A DNA stretch of 64,000 bases, from contig CAWFMD010000006.1 in the NCBI GenBank assembly GCA_963816975.1, positions 1 through 64,000 on the forward strand. The letters are read 5' to 3'. The stretch comes from DASRIA01 sp963816975 (lineage in GTDB: Bacteria; Actinomycetota; Thermoleophilia; Solirubrobacterales; JBBDJG01). A program made the translations under genes and the position numbers. Below the pieces are notes generated by a model, which worked only from the letters and a program-made list of their open reading frames with translations, made no database searches and was not told the DNA's origin. Shown piece by piece: positions 19,894-28,486 of this stretch; the stretch's first letter is position 1; the number at the start of each line of letters is the position of its first letter.

Positions 19894-20732
19894 TGGAGGC
19901 GCACGCCGCAACCGGCTCTCCGGTGGCTACAGCACGCCGCAGCTCCGGCTGGCGCCACTTCGCGTACGTGACCAGCGCACTCACGGTCACCGAGTTCAAG
20001 CTGCGCTACTTCGGCTCTGTGCTGGGCTACGTATGGACGCTACTGCGCCCGCTGATGCTGTTCGGCGTCCTGTATGTCGTGTTTACGCACGTCGTGCGCT
20101 TCGGCGACAAGGTGCCGCACTACCCGGTCGTGCTGCTCGCGGCGATCGTCGTGTTCAACTTCTTCTCGGAGGCGACCAGCGGCGGGTTGATGAGCCTCGT
20201 GGCCCGCGAGAACCTGCTCCGGAAGGTGTCGTTCCCGCGCATCGCAGTGCCGATCTCGGTGTCGATGACCGCGGCCGCGAACGTCGCTTTGGGGATCGTC
20301 GTCGTATTCGTGTTCGCGATCGTCGACGGCGTCGGACCCGGGCTCGGGTGGATCGGCTTTCTCGCCTGCGTGCTCGGCATCGTGGTGTTCGCGACGGCGC
20401 TGTCGGTGCTGCTCTCCGTGCTCTACGTGCGCTACCGCGATGTGCAGCCGATCTGGGAGGTCGCGCTGCAGCTGATGTTCTGGGGGACGCCGATCATCTA
20501 CACGATCGAGTCCGTGCCGAAGGACTTCCAGGAGCTGATCCTGATGAACCCGCTCGCCGTGCTGGTCCAGCAGGGCCGTCACTGGCTGGTGTCGTCGAGC
20601 ACGGACAGCGCGTCGCAGGCAATCGGTGAGCCGGCTCTGTTGCTGATCCCGCTCGCGATCTTCATGGGCGTCGTGGCGTGCAGCGGATGGACGTTCCGCC
20701 GCGCCGAGGGCCGCGTGGCGGAGGAGTTGTAG
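19893..20732 (+). CDS. wzm: ABC-2 type polysaccharide export permease (Wzm-like)
   Basis: 279 residues from ATG 19893 (GTG 19890 also possible). Six hydrophobic segments are visible: LMLFGVLYVVFTHVVRF, VVLLAAIVVFNFFSEAT, VALGIVVVFVFAIVDGVG, WIGFLACVLGIVVFATAL, LLSVLYVRYRDVQPIWEV and the C-terminal LLLIPLAIFMGVVACSGW. TVTEFKLRYFGSVLGYVW before the first helix is the signature of the Wzm/RfbD/TagG group. It should pair with the Wzt ATPase at 22241-23471 to export a completed glycan across the membrane. Translationally coupled to the fused glycosyltransferase. Confidence 0.93.
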   Translation: MEAHAATGSPVATARRSSGWRHFAYVTSALTVTEFKLRYFGSVLGYVWTLLRPLMLFGVLYVVFTHVVRFGDKVPHYPVVLLAAIVVFNFFSEATSGGLMSLVARENLLRKVSFPRIAVPISVSMTAAANVALGIVVVFVFAIVDGVGPGLGWIGFLACVLGIVVFATALSVLLSVLYVRYRDVQPIWEVALQLMFWGTPIIYTIESVPKDFQELILMNPLAVLVQQGRHWLVSSSTDSASQAIGEPALLLIPLAIFMGVVACSGWTFRRAEGRVAEEL

Positions 20733-21434
20733 ATGAGCCTGCCGCCGCCGGTCGGCGCAACGCTGTCGGTGACGGTGCTGGACTATTGGCGCGACCGCAT
20801 CCGTCAGCACACCGACGACTCGTATCTCGGCATACCGATGTCGAAGTTTCCCGAGGACCTGCGGGTCTACGAGCACCTCCTGTGGGAATCCCGGCCGCAG
20901 GTGGTGATCGAGATCGGCGTCCAGCACGGCGCCAGCGCGCTGTGGTTCCGCGACCGCCTGCGCACGCTGCACGCCTATGGCCGGATCGGCTCATACCGCG
21001 TGGTGGGCGTGGACGTCGACCTGCGCGCCGCAGCGGCGAATCTCGAGCGCGTCGACCCCGCCTGGCGCGAATCCGTCGAGCTGATCGAGGGCGACGTGCT
21101 CGACCCCGTACTGCCCGCGCTCGTGCGCGAGGCGATTGCGCCGAGCATGCCTTGCCTCGTGGTCGAGGACTCGCTGCACACCTACGACACCACCACGGCC
21201 GCGCTGCGCGGCTTCGCGCAGTTCGTCCGGCCGGGCGGCTACTTCGTGGTGGAGGACGGCTGCGTCGACGTCGAGGAGCTGCGGCTCGACGGCGACTGGC
21301 CGCGGGGGGTGATCCCGGCGATCGAGGACTGGCTGCGCACCGACGGCGGCGAGCGGTTCGCGGTCCGCCGAGACCTCGAGCTGTACGGGATTACGTGCCA
21401 CCCAAACGGCTACCTGCAACGGGCGACGGAGTAG
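20733..21434 (+). CDS. CmcI / cephalosporin hydroxylase-family SAM methyltransferase
   Basis: 233 residues, ATG at 20733 immediately after the permease stop. DSYLGIPMSKFPEDLRVYEH, VVIEIGVQHGASALWFRD (SAM site, about residues 52-69), VVGVDVDLR, and CLVVEDSLHTYDTTTAALRG match the CmcI / rhamnosyl O-methyltransferase family. Despite the historical name, members methylate sugars or small molecules. Placed between the ABC permease and another methyltransferase, a role in O-methylating a sugar of the exported glycan is likely. FVVEDGCVDVEELRL provides acidic metal-ligand-like residues seen in the family. Confidence 0.85.
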   Translation: MSLPPPVGATLSVTVLDYWRDRIRQHTDDSYLGIPMSKFPEDLRVYEHLLWESRPQVVIEIGVQHGASALWFRDRLRTLHAYGRIGSYRVVGVDVDLRAAAANLERVDPAWRESVELIEGDVLDPVLPALVREAIAPSMPCLVVEDSLHTYDTTTAALRGFAQFVRPGGYFVVEDGCVDVEELRLDGDWPRGVIPAIEDWLRTDGGERFAVRRDLELYGITCHPNGYLQRATE

Positions 21435-21444
21435 CTTTCCGGCC

Positions 21445-22227
21445 GTGTCGCGGGTGGTGCGGGACATTCCCACGGAGCTCGAGCGCAAGCGCGTCGAGGC
21501 GGCGCTGGCGGCCCATGACGACTGGTTCTACGAGTTCAGCTTTGCGAACGGGGCATCCACCGGGCTCGACGACCCGTTCATCGCGGCGACCCACGAGACC
21601 CGCGCGAACCTCGTGTTCCCGGTGCTCGACGAACGCTTCGAGGGCCGCTGGCGGGATGTGCGGTGTCTCGACATGGCCTGCCATCAGGGGTGGTTCGCGA
21701 TTCAGACGGCTCTGCGGGGAGCGGGTGAGGTGCGAGGGGTCGACGTGCGGGCCGAGCACGTGGAGCGCGCCCACCTCGTGGCCGAGCTGGCCGATCTCGA
21801 CAACGCCACCTTCGAGCGGGGCAATCTCTTCGACCTCCACCCGGATCGGATCGGCACGTTCGACCTGACGCTCTTCCTGGGCATTCTCTACCACCTGGAG
21901 GACCCGGTTGGGGCGCTCAAGAAAGCCCGCGCACTGACACGTGAGCTGTGCGTGATCGAGACGCAGGTCGCGCGACCGACTCCCGCGATGACCTACATGT
22001 GGGGGCCCGATCCGAATCCTCGCACCGGTTCGGCGATCGCGCTGGGCAGGGTCGACGAACTGCATGCCGCCGAGGGCGGCGCCGTAGTGCTGGTGCCGAC
22101 CCTCGAGGCGCTGTACGACCTGCTCTATGCGGTCGGGTTTGCGGACGTCAGCCGCGCCCAGCCAGCGGCCGGCGCACAGGCCCAGTACGCAATGGGCGAG
22201 CGCGTCGTCCTGTTCGCCGAGGTCTGA
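21445..22227 (+). CDS. SAM-dependent methyltransferase (CmoB/DUF1698-like fold)
   Basis: 260 residues from GTG 21445, 10 bp after the previous gene. CLDMACHQGWFAIQTALRGA is motif I, DVRAEHVERAHLVAELADLD motif II, and LTLFLGILYHLEDPVGALKK motif III/IV; this LGxLYHLxDP string is typical of CmoB-like and Methyltransf_23 enzymes. The C-terminus has VPTLEALYDLLYAVGF. It is third in the run from the permease. As a wobble-tRNA enzyme it would be out of place, so sugar methylation fits the context better. Ends convergently with wzt, leaving 13 bp. Confidence 0.8.
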   Translation: MSRVVRDIPTELERKRVEAALAAHDDWFYEFSFANGASTGLDDPFIAATHETRANLVFPVLDERFEGRWRDVRCLDMACHQGWFAIQTALRGAGEVRGVDVRAEHVERAHLVAELADLDNATFERGNLFDLHPDRIGTFDLTLFLGILYHLEDPVGALKKARALTRELCVIETQVARPTPAMTYMWGPDPNPRTGSAIALGRVDELHAAEGGAVVLVPTLEALYDLLYAVGFADVSRAQPAAGAQAQYAMGERVVLFAEV

Positions 22228-22240
22228 GTCGGCGCCCGGA

Positions 22241-23471
22241 TCAGCGCGGCGCGAGGCCCGAGGCGGCCACGCGCTCGACCTGCACCTCGTGCGGGAGGTC
22301 CACCAGACCACCGGAGAAGCGCGGCGCCCGCACGGCGAGCATCAGCACCTCCTCGCGCCAGTCCGCGATGCGGTGCACGTCCTGGTGCGACACGGCCAGC
22401 GTGATCGCATGGCGGCCGTCGGCCAGGTGAGCGTCGAACGACACGGCGTAGACGGCCTCCTCCCCTGCCGTGAATGTGCCCGTGGGCGTGTCCGTCAGCA
22501 CCGTGTTTGTGGCCATCACCTGCTCCCCAGCCTCCCCCTTGACGATCAGGCCGAAAACCGGGTCCTCCATCGGCTGCGCGAACACCACTCGTGCCCGCAC
22601 CGTCACACGCTCCCCCTGCGGAAAGACTGCGGTGCGCTCGCCCGACGCGCGCTCGATCCAGGCTTCCTCGATCGTGGCGGCGCCGTCACCGACGCGCCGG
22701 CCCCCGCTGTCGGCCTCGATGGCACCGGCGCGCTCGTGCGCGAGGTCATGCTCGCGATAGGTAAGGATCGCGTCGTGGGGCTCGCCATCCGCCACGACCT
22801 CTCCCTGCTCGAGCAGCACCACCCGGTCGCAGAAGCGCTCGACGCTCCGAGGTCGTGGGTCACGAACACGACCGTCCGCGGTCGCGCTTCAGGCGCCGGA
22901 ACGTGTCGAAGCACTTCTCCTGGAACCGAGCGTCGCCCACGGCCAGCACTTCGTCGACGAGGTAGATGTCGGCCTCGGCCTGGATCATCGAGGCGAAGCC
23001 GAGGCGCACCTGCATGCCCGAGGAGTAGTTCTTCAGCTTCAGATCGACGAACCGCTCCAGCTCCGCGAACTCGATGATCGACGGAAACCGCGCGATCGCC
23101 TCCGCGCGCGGCATGCCGAGTAACGCCGCGTTCACCACGACGTTGTCAAGCGCCGTCAGCTCGGGATTGAAGCCGACCCCCAGCTCGATGAACGGCGACA
23201 CGCGCCCCAGAGCCGACAAGCTGCCGCGATCGGGCTGGTAGATCCCCGCCAGACACTTGAGCATCGTGCTCTTGCCGGAGCCGTTGCGCCCGATGATCCC
23301 GAAGAACTCACCTTCCTTTACCTCGAACGACACGTCGCGCAGCGCGTGCAACTCGCTCGCGAGACGCGACTGGCGGGGGTGCAGGAACCGCTGCTTGAGC
23401 GTGAAGGGGCGGTCGTGCGGGAGGCGGAAGGTCTTCCAGACTCCCTCGCTTGTGATCGCGGCCGTGGTCAC
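22241..23471 (-). pseudogene. wzt: Polysaccharide export ABC ATPase (Wzt-like), two nearby frameshifts
   Basis: Starts at GTG 23471 (TTAAITSEGVWKTFRLPHD). The ABC domain shows Walker A GIIGRNGSGKST, the signature YSSGMQVRLGFA and Walker B IYLVDEVLAVGD. The frame then breaks near 22,880 and again near 22,849, either side of the H-loop stretch TVVFVTHDL. The original protein resumes with SVERFCDRVVLLEQGEVVADG and has a ~150-residue C-terminal Wzt_C-like domain (VFPQGERVTVRARVVFAQP, VYAVSFDAHLADGRHAITLA), which in homologues recognises the glycan terminus. Rejoined length is about 410. It should energise Wzm. Two one-base errors 30 bp apart in a clean region deserve a check. Confidence 0.85.
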
Positions 23472-23517
23472 CGGCGAGTGACGGTACCAACACGCCGGGC
23501 CGCCAACCGGTATAGCT

Positions 23518-24132
23518 ATGCCCGTGGACACGGACGTCGTCGAGGGGCACGTGCAGCTGATCTGCCGGCCCGAGCTGCTGCGGCTCGGGATCGAGCGCCT
23601 GCTCGCCGCGACCGACGGACTGACGGTGACCTCGCATCCGGCCGTGCCGGAGCGGCCGCGCCCGGCGGCCGTCGCGGTGGTGTGCGAACGCGGGATCGCA
23701 GACATCGCGGCCACCGTCGCGAGCGCGCTCGAGCGGGCCGGCCGGGAGGTGGTCGTGGTCCTGTCCGCCCAGGACGTGCACGTCCTGCTCGACTGCATCG
23801 CCGCCGGCGCGTATGGGTTCGTGCTGGAGGGCGACGCGCGCATGGATCTGATCACTGCCGTCCGCGCGGCAGGCCGGCAGGAGTGCTTCGTCGCCCCCTC
23901 GCTGCTGGGACTGCTGCTGGCCTTCCACCGCGCGGAGCGGGGTGCGCACGACGACGATCGCAACCTGCTGCGCCTGCTTGCCGGCGGCCGGCCCACGGCG
24001 GAGATCGCGGACCTGCTCGGCCTGGCGCCGAAGACGGTGCGCAACCGCTCCTCGCAGCTGTACCGCCGGCTCGGCGTGCGCTCCCGGGCCCGGGCTGTCG
24101 AGGCGGCGGAGCGCCGCGGCCTGCTGGACTAG
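23518..24132 (+). CDS. LuxR-type transcriptional regulator with degenerate receiver-like domain
   Basis: 204 residues from ATG 23518, divergent from wzt with a 46-bp gap. The C-terminal 60 residues are a LuxR/NarL helix-turn-helix: NLLRLLAGGRPTAEIADLLG, LAPKTVRNRSSQLYRRLGVR. The N-terminal ~130 residues follow the receiver pattern (LICRPELLRLGIERLLAATD, VVVVLSAQD, IAAGAYGFVLEGDARMDLITAV). The phospho-acceptor Asp position reads VAVVCERG and the conserved Lys is replaced (FVLEGDAR), so normal phosphorylation is unlikely. Control of the adjacent exporter is plausible from position only. Confidence 0.85.
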   Translation: MPVDTDVVEGHVQLICRPELLRLGIERLLAATDGLTVTSHPAVPERPRPAAVAVVCERGIADIAATVASALERAGREVVVVLSAQDVHVLLDCIAAGAYGFVLEGDARMDLITAVRAAGRQECFVAPSLLGLLLAFHRAERGAHDDDRNLLRLLAGGRPTAEIADLLGLAPKTVRNRSSQLYRRLGVRSRARAVEAAERRGLLD

Positions 24133-24143
24133 AACGGGCTGAT

Positions 24144-24638
24144 CTACAGCTCCCGCTCGGCCCGCCTGACGCTCTCCGCGGGGATCGCCAGCGAGCCCTG
24201 GCCGTAGTCGACCCGCGCAGCGGTGTGCCTGCCCTGCGGCTCGCGCCACGAAACCGTCAGCGTCGCCGTCTTCCCAGGCTCGATCTCGGCCAGCTTGCCG
24301 AGCCGCTCGAGCTCGGAGTCGGGCAGGCTGGCGGGCCCGCGGGTGGGCGGGTACAGCGAGTGCAGGTAACCCTCGGCGAACGTCGCCGACGCCTTCACGG
24401 GGCGGCCCCGGTCGTCGTAGACGCGCACGTCCGCGGCGCTGACGCGCACCTTCCGGTCGGAGTCGTTGCGCACCTCCGCCTGCAGGATGCGGTCCTGCCT
24501 GAGGGTCTTGGGCACGATCACCCGCGGCGTGTCGAACCAGGCGAGCGCGTCCCGGCGCGGCGCGTCGTCACCGCCGCAGCCGGCCAGCAGTACGACCACG
24601 GCAGCAAGTGCCATCGAGGTGACGCGCCGGGCATCCAT
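24144..24638 (-). CDS. Small secreted lipoprotein of unknown function
   Basis: 164 residues. The N-terminus RRVTSMALAAVVVLLAGCGG is a lipoprotein signal with the lipobox LAGC (Cys about residue 21). The mature part has an Ig-like, beta-rich look: ILQAEVRNDSDRKVRVSAAD, VRVYDDRGRPVKAS, and the LEIEPGKTATLTVSW-type strand IEPGKTATLTVSWREPQG. That last pattern is common in domains that resemble transglutaminase-associated or DUF4352-type folds. Convergent with the LuxR gene and upstream of the beta-helix genes. No partner can be named. Confidence 0.8.
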   Translation of the reverse strand: MDARRVTSMALAAVVVLLAGCGGDDAPRRDALAWFDTPRVIVPKTLRQDRILQAEVRNDSDRKVRVSAADVRVYDDRGRPVKASATFAEGYLHSLYPPTRGPASLPDSELERLGKLAEIEPGKTATLTVSWREPQGRHTAARVDYGQGSLAIPAESVRRAEREL

Positions 24639-24684
24639 GCCCCAACGCTAACGCCTGTCCAGCGAAGGCCCTGCGGCCGGCGGC

Positions 24685-26415
24685 CTACGGCTCGGGCGGC
24701 CGCGTGAACCAGTCACAGCCGGGCGGGTCGGTGTTGTCGGTCGGGTTCCACGTCGCGCAGGGCACGAGGGTCGCCTGCTTTGCGTTGTTACCCGGCCGGA
24801 ACGCGTCCAGCCCCGGGCAGGTCGGCAGCAGCAGGTCCGGCGGGTCGCTCGAGTAGGGATTCCCGTCGAAGCCGCGGTTGCCGGCCCAGCAGTTCCCGTT
24901 GACCGCGTCGTTGTCCACGCAGCCCGCCTGCTCCTCGACGCAGTCCTGGCCCTCCTCCTCGTCCCACCAGAAGTCGACCCCGTTCGCGTCCCTGGTCCCC
25001 TCGCACTGGGTGAAGTCCACGCTCGACATGTCGAGGGGCCGCGTCCCCATGCAGTTGCGCACGTAGCGGTTGTTCGCCGAGGTGTCGTAGGTCTTCCCTG
25101 AGTCCTGTTCGCCGCGCAACGCCGCCGGGACCCAGTGCAGCATGGTGCCGCGCCGCCAGTTGTCGAAGATGTAGTTCTCCTCGACGACGTTGGCGTTGCC
25201 CCCGGCGATCAGCTGGCCGGTGCCAACGGGCACCTGGAACGTCGGGCACACCTTCTGGGGGTCGCGCTGCTCCCAGGGAACCTGCTGGCAATAGGCGTCG
25301 CGCTCGTCGTTGAACAGGTCGTTGTTGTTCGAGTAGATCAGGTTCTGCGACCACTTCGAGTTGTCTTGGGGCATGCCGGGGTGGCCGCCCGCGAACGAGT
25401 CGGTCGTGATGCCGGTCGCGTTGTCGTGGAAGCGGTTGTGGTGCGCCCATGTGCCGTTGCCCGCCGTTCCGGACATCCCGATCGTGTTGTGGTGCGAGGT
25501 GCAGTTGCGAATCACGATCCCGTACACATGGCCGTGCGCGTCCGGCAGGCCGTGGCGCGCGTTCGGGCCCGAACCCGGGTACACGCCGGAGTCGCCGCTG
25601 TACGACGTGTCGCAGTTCTCGTAGATGCCGTGGTCGGAGGCAAACGACAGGATCGCGTACTCACGGCTGTAGCGCGACACGACCTCGCCGATCCGGAAGC
25701 CGTTGGTCTCCAGCACGTAGATGTTGTTGAAGTCGGAGAACTCGACCTCGAAGTTCTTCAGGTAGATGCCGTCCGCGCGGTCGGCCCGGATCACGTTCAG
25801 CTTCAGCTTCTGACCCTCGATTCGCACGTCGCCCGGGTCGTCGCCCATGCCCTCGATCTGGAGGTTGCACTTGGCATCGCAGATGCGATCGCCGTTCGTG
25901 TCGCCGAGGATCGCGATCAGGTTCTGCGCGTTCGGGCACTGGCGGTGCTGGTCGTAGGCCAGCGCGCCCGTGTTCTGGTACTCGTCCTCGCAGCCGGGCG
26001 GCGGGTTGTTCAGCCATTGCTGCTCCTGGTACACGCCGGGGAGCACCTTGATCCGGTAGCCGTTGCGCGCATCGTTGACCGCCGTCTGAATCGACGTGTA
26101 GCGGCACTTCGAGCTGAGCTTCTTGGCCTCGCGGCGCACGACCGGATCGGTGATCTCGTCCTGGATCATGCGCTTGGACTCCTTGGTGCACACCACAAGC
26201 TCGGGGCCGTAGGCCCGGTACTCGGGAAAGGCGCCCTGGTTGGGGTCGGGGAAGAAGGTCGCGCGCTCCGCGTGCGCGCCGGCGCCGGCCGGCAGCGCGG
26301 CCACGAGCAGGGCTGTTGCCGCGAGCGTGAGGCCGGCGAGCCACCGCAGCCCTCGATCCGGCGTGGTAGAAGCGTGAATCTGCCCAGATGCTGTCAACTG
26401 ACCCCCCTGATCCAT
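24685..26415 (-). CDS. Secreted right-handed parallel beta-helix protein (paralogue A)
   Basis: 576 residues from ATG 26415. A long basic/polar leader precedes a secretory helix (LAGLTLAATALLVAALPAGA); cleavage is likely after GAHA. The mature start AERATFFPDPNQGAFPEY is shared with the paralogue at 26582. The central part has short irregular beta-helix turns, e.g. RADRADGIYLKNFEVEFSDF, NNIYVLETNGFRIG, IVIRNCTSHHNTIGMSGTAG and NLIYSNNNDLFNDERDAYC. Many cysteines are conserved between the paralogues (CEDEYQ, CPNAQN, CDAKC, CPTFQVPVG). The C-terminus CDWFTRPPEP has no anchor. Such folds are often polysaccharide-binding or -cleaving, but no catalytic set can be assigned. Confidence 0.85.
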   Translation of the reverse strand: MDQGGQLTASGQIHASTTPDRGLRWLAGLTLAATALLVAALPAGAGAHAERATFFPDPNQGAFPEYRAYGPELVVCTKESKRMIQDEITDPVVRREAKKLSSKCRYTSIQTAVNDARNGYRIKVLPGVYQEQQWLNNPPPGCEDEYQNTGALAYDQHRQCPNAQNLIAILGDTNGDRICDAKCNLQIEGMGDDPGDVRIEGQKLKLNVIRADRADGIYLKNFEVEFSDFNNIYVLETNGFRIGEVVSRYSREYAILSFASDHGIYENCDTSYSGDSGVYPGSGPNARHGLPDAHGHVYGIVIRNCTSHHNTIGMSGTAGNGTWAHHNRFHDNATGITTDSFAGGHPGMPQDNSKWSQNLIYSNNNDLFNDERDAYCQQVPWEQRDPQKVCPTFQVPVGTGQLIAGGNANVVEENYIFDNWRRGTMLHWVPAALRGEQDSGKTYDTSANNRYVRNCMGTRPLDMSSVDFTQCEGTRDANGVDFWWDEEEGQDCVEEQAGCVDNDAVNGNCWAGNRGFDGNPYSSDPPDLLLPTCPGLDAFRPGNNAKQATLVPCATWNPTDNTDPPGCDWFTRPPEP

Positions 26416-26529
26416 CGACGACCGATACCGACGCGCGACCCCCAGAGAAGCTCCTCGGCCGCGTTGCTGAATGCCGGTTTACCCTCGCCGGCCGAAAAGT
26501 AGTCCCCCGGTTCAGCCGTCCCCGCCCAA

Positions 26530-26562
26530 GGAAAAGGGCGGCCCGCAGGCCGCCCCTTTCCG
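26530..26562 (-). terminator. Rho-independent-like terminator after beta-helix paralogue B
   Basis: A perfect stem of about 14 bp (GGAAAAGGGCGGCC-type arm against GGCCGCCCCTTTCC) with a 4-base CGCA loop lies 20-50 bp downstream of the stop at 26582. On the - strand it is followed by a short CTTGGGC tract. It separates paralogue B from paralogue A, so A needs its own promoter. Confidence 0.65.
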
Positions 26563-26581
26563 GCGCGCGTTGCCTGTCGCC

Positions 26582-28291
26582 TCAGTGCGGCTCAGGCGGT
26601 GTGGTGAACCAGTCGCACCCGGGTGGGTCCGTGTTCGTGTGCGGGTCCCACGACGCACACGGCAACAGCTCGAGGAGCTTGTTGATGTTCGGGAACTTGA
26701 ACCCGTTGTCGAGCCCGGGGCAGACGGGCAGGAACGACAGCGGCGGGTCGGCGGTCGGGTCCGCGCCCTTCGGACCCTTGTTGCCGATCCAGCAGTTGCC
26801 CCGCTGGGTCTCGAGGTCGACGCAGCCCGGCAAGTCCTCGTTGCAGTCGGTGCCCTCCTCCTCGTCCCACCAGAAGTCCACGCCGTTGGCGTCGCGGTAG
26901 CCCTGGCAGTTCGCGTAGTTCGGGATCCACAGCGAGGTGGGCCGGATCCCCATGCAGTTGTTGCGGTAGGTGTTGTTGTTGGAGGTGTCGGTGCCCTTCG
27001 CCGGGTCGGGCTCGTTGCGGAAGCTGGACGGCACGTAGTGCAGCATCGTCCCGCGCCGCCAGTTGTCGAATATGTAGTTGCCCTCGACGATGTTCTCGTT
27101 GCCACCGGCGATCAGCATTCCGGTGCCGACCGGCACCTGGAACGTCGGGCACACGACGGTCGGGTCGCGTTGCGCGGCGGGCTGCTTGCAGTAGGCGTCG
27201 CGGTCGTCGCTGAAGATGTTCTTGTTGTTCGAGTAGACCAGGTTGCGCTCGTACTTCGAGCTGTCCTGTGGCATGCCCGGGTGGCCCCCGGCGAACGAAT
27301 CCGTGGTCGTGCCGATCGCGTTGTGGTGGAACCTGTTGTGGTGGTACCAGGTGCCGTTGCCGGCCGTGCCCGAGGCACCGATGTTGTTGTCGTGCGAGTT
27401 GCAGTTGCGGATCTCGATGCCGTACACGTGACCGTGCACGTCCGGCCGGCCGTGGCGGGCGTTCGGCCCGGATCCCGGGTAGATGCCCGAGTCGCCGCTG
27501 CCGTAGGTCTCGCAGTTCTCGTAGATCCCGTGGTCGGAGGTGAACGACAGGATCCCGTACTCGCGGCTCCAGCGGGAGAGCACGTTGTCGATCCGGAAGC
27601 CGTTCGTCTCCAGCACGTAGATGTTGTTGAAGTCCGAGAACTGCAGCATCAGGTTCTTGATGTAGATGCCGTCCGCGCGGTCTGCGCGGATGATGTTCAG
27701 CTTCGCGCGGTCGCCGCTCAGCACGGCATCGGTGCGGTTCGGGCCGGTGCCCTCGATCTGGATGTTGCACTTGGCGTCGCAGATGCGATCGCCGTCCGTG
27801 TCCCCGAGGATCGCGATCAGGTTCTGCGCATTCGGGCACTGGCGCTGCTCCGCGTACGCGATCGCGTACTGGCCCGCCGCGGTTCGCTGGTAGACGTCCT
27901 CACAACCCGCCGGAGCCGGACCGCGACTTGGCAGCTCCGCATAGACGCCCGGCATCACGAGGATGCGGGTGTCGTTGCCGGCGGCGTTGACCGCCGCCTG
28001 GATCGTGTTGTACCGGCAGTCGCGCAGCAGCTGCTGGTGGCGCGCCCTTTCGCGCCCGTGGAGCCACTTGACGCGCTCCTTGGTCGTGGCGGGATCGCAC
28101 ACGATCTTTGCGGGCCCGGTGGTGCGGTACTGCGGAAAGGCGCCCTGATTGGGATCCGGGAAGGTCGTGGCGCGCTCGGCGTGCGCCCCCGCGGTGGCCG
28201 GCAGCGTCGCCGCCAATGCCGCGGCACCGGCCGCCGCGAGCATGATCGCGATCACAACGCTACGGACGGAGTAACGGCCTCCCGAACTCAC
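26582..28291 (-). CDS. Secreted right-handed parallel beta-helix protein (paralogue B)
   Basis: 569 residues from GTG 28291, chosen because GGGAGG lies 8-10 bp upstream and the signal peptide (VVIAIMLAAAGAAALAAT) follows directly. An antisense-like extension to 29866 in the same frame is not coding. The mature part matches paralogue A over its whole length: AERATTFPDPNQGAFPQY, CPNAQNLIAILGDTDGDRIC, FNNIYVLETNGFRIDNVLSR, DSFAGGHPGMPQDSSKYERN, VDFWWDEEEGTDC and CDWFTTPPEP. The tandem copies clearly arose by duplication. Function is unknown; the fold suggests carbohydrate interaction outside the cell. Confidence 0.88.
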   Translation of the reverse strand: MSSGGRYSVRSVVIAIMLAAAGAAALAATLPATAGAHAERATTFPDPNQGAFPQYRTTGPAKIVCDPATTKERVKWLHGRERARHQQLLRDCRYNTIQAAVNAAGNDTRILVMPGVYAELPSRGPAPAGCEDVYQRTAAGQYAIAYAEQRQCPNAQNLIAILGDTDGDRICDAKCNIQIEGTGPNRTDAVLSGDRAKLNIIRADRADGIYIKNLMLQFSDFNNIYVLETNGFRIDNVLSRWSREYGILSFTSDHGIYENCETYGSGDSGIYPGSGPNARHGRPDVHGHVYGIEIRNCNSHDNNIGASGTAGNGTWYHHNRFHHNAIGTTTDSFAGGHPGMPQDSSKYERNLVYSNNKNIFSDDRDAYCKQPAAQRDPTVVCPTFQVPVGTGMLIAGGNENIVEGNYIFDNWRRGTMLHYVPSSFRNEPDPAKGTDTSNNNTYRNNCMGIRPTSLWIPNYANCQGYRDANGVDFWWDEEEGTDCNEDLPGCVDLETQRGNCWIGNKGPKGADPTADPPLSFLPVCPGLDNGFKFPNINKLLELLPCASWDPHTNTDPPGCDWFTTPPEPH

Positions 28292-28486
28292 CCCTGACCT
28301 CCCTGACGTCGCTTGCGATGGACCCTCCCCTGGGTAGCCGCGGCACGGCGCCGCCACGCGATCCGCCGATCCTACCGCGGCGGGGTGCCGCTCGCCACCG
28401 CGCGGGGCTGTCAGGTTTCCCGCGCGGCTCGAGCGGGGTAGACCCCTCGCGGGTCCTGGTGCCGTGGGTCCGTGGGAGAGGGTCGG

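Noticed and set aside
21445..22227. tRNA-modifying CmoB
   Set aside because: Only the general fold motifs match, and the setting in a glycan locus makes a sugar methyltransferase more likely.
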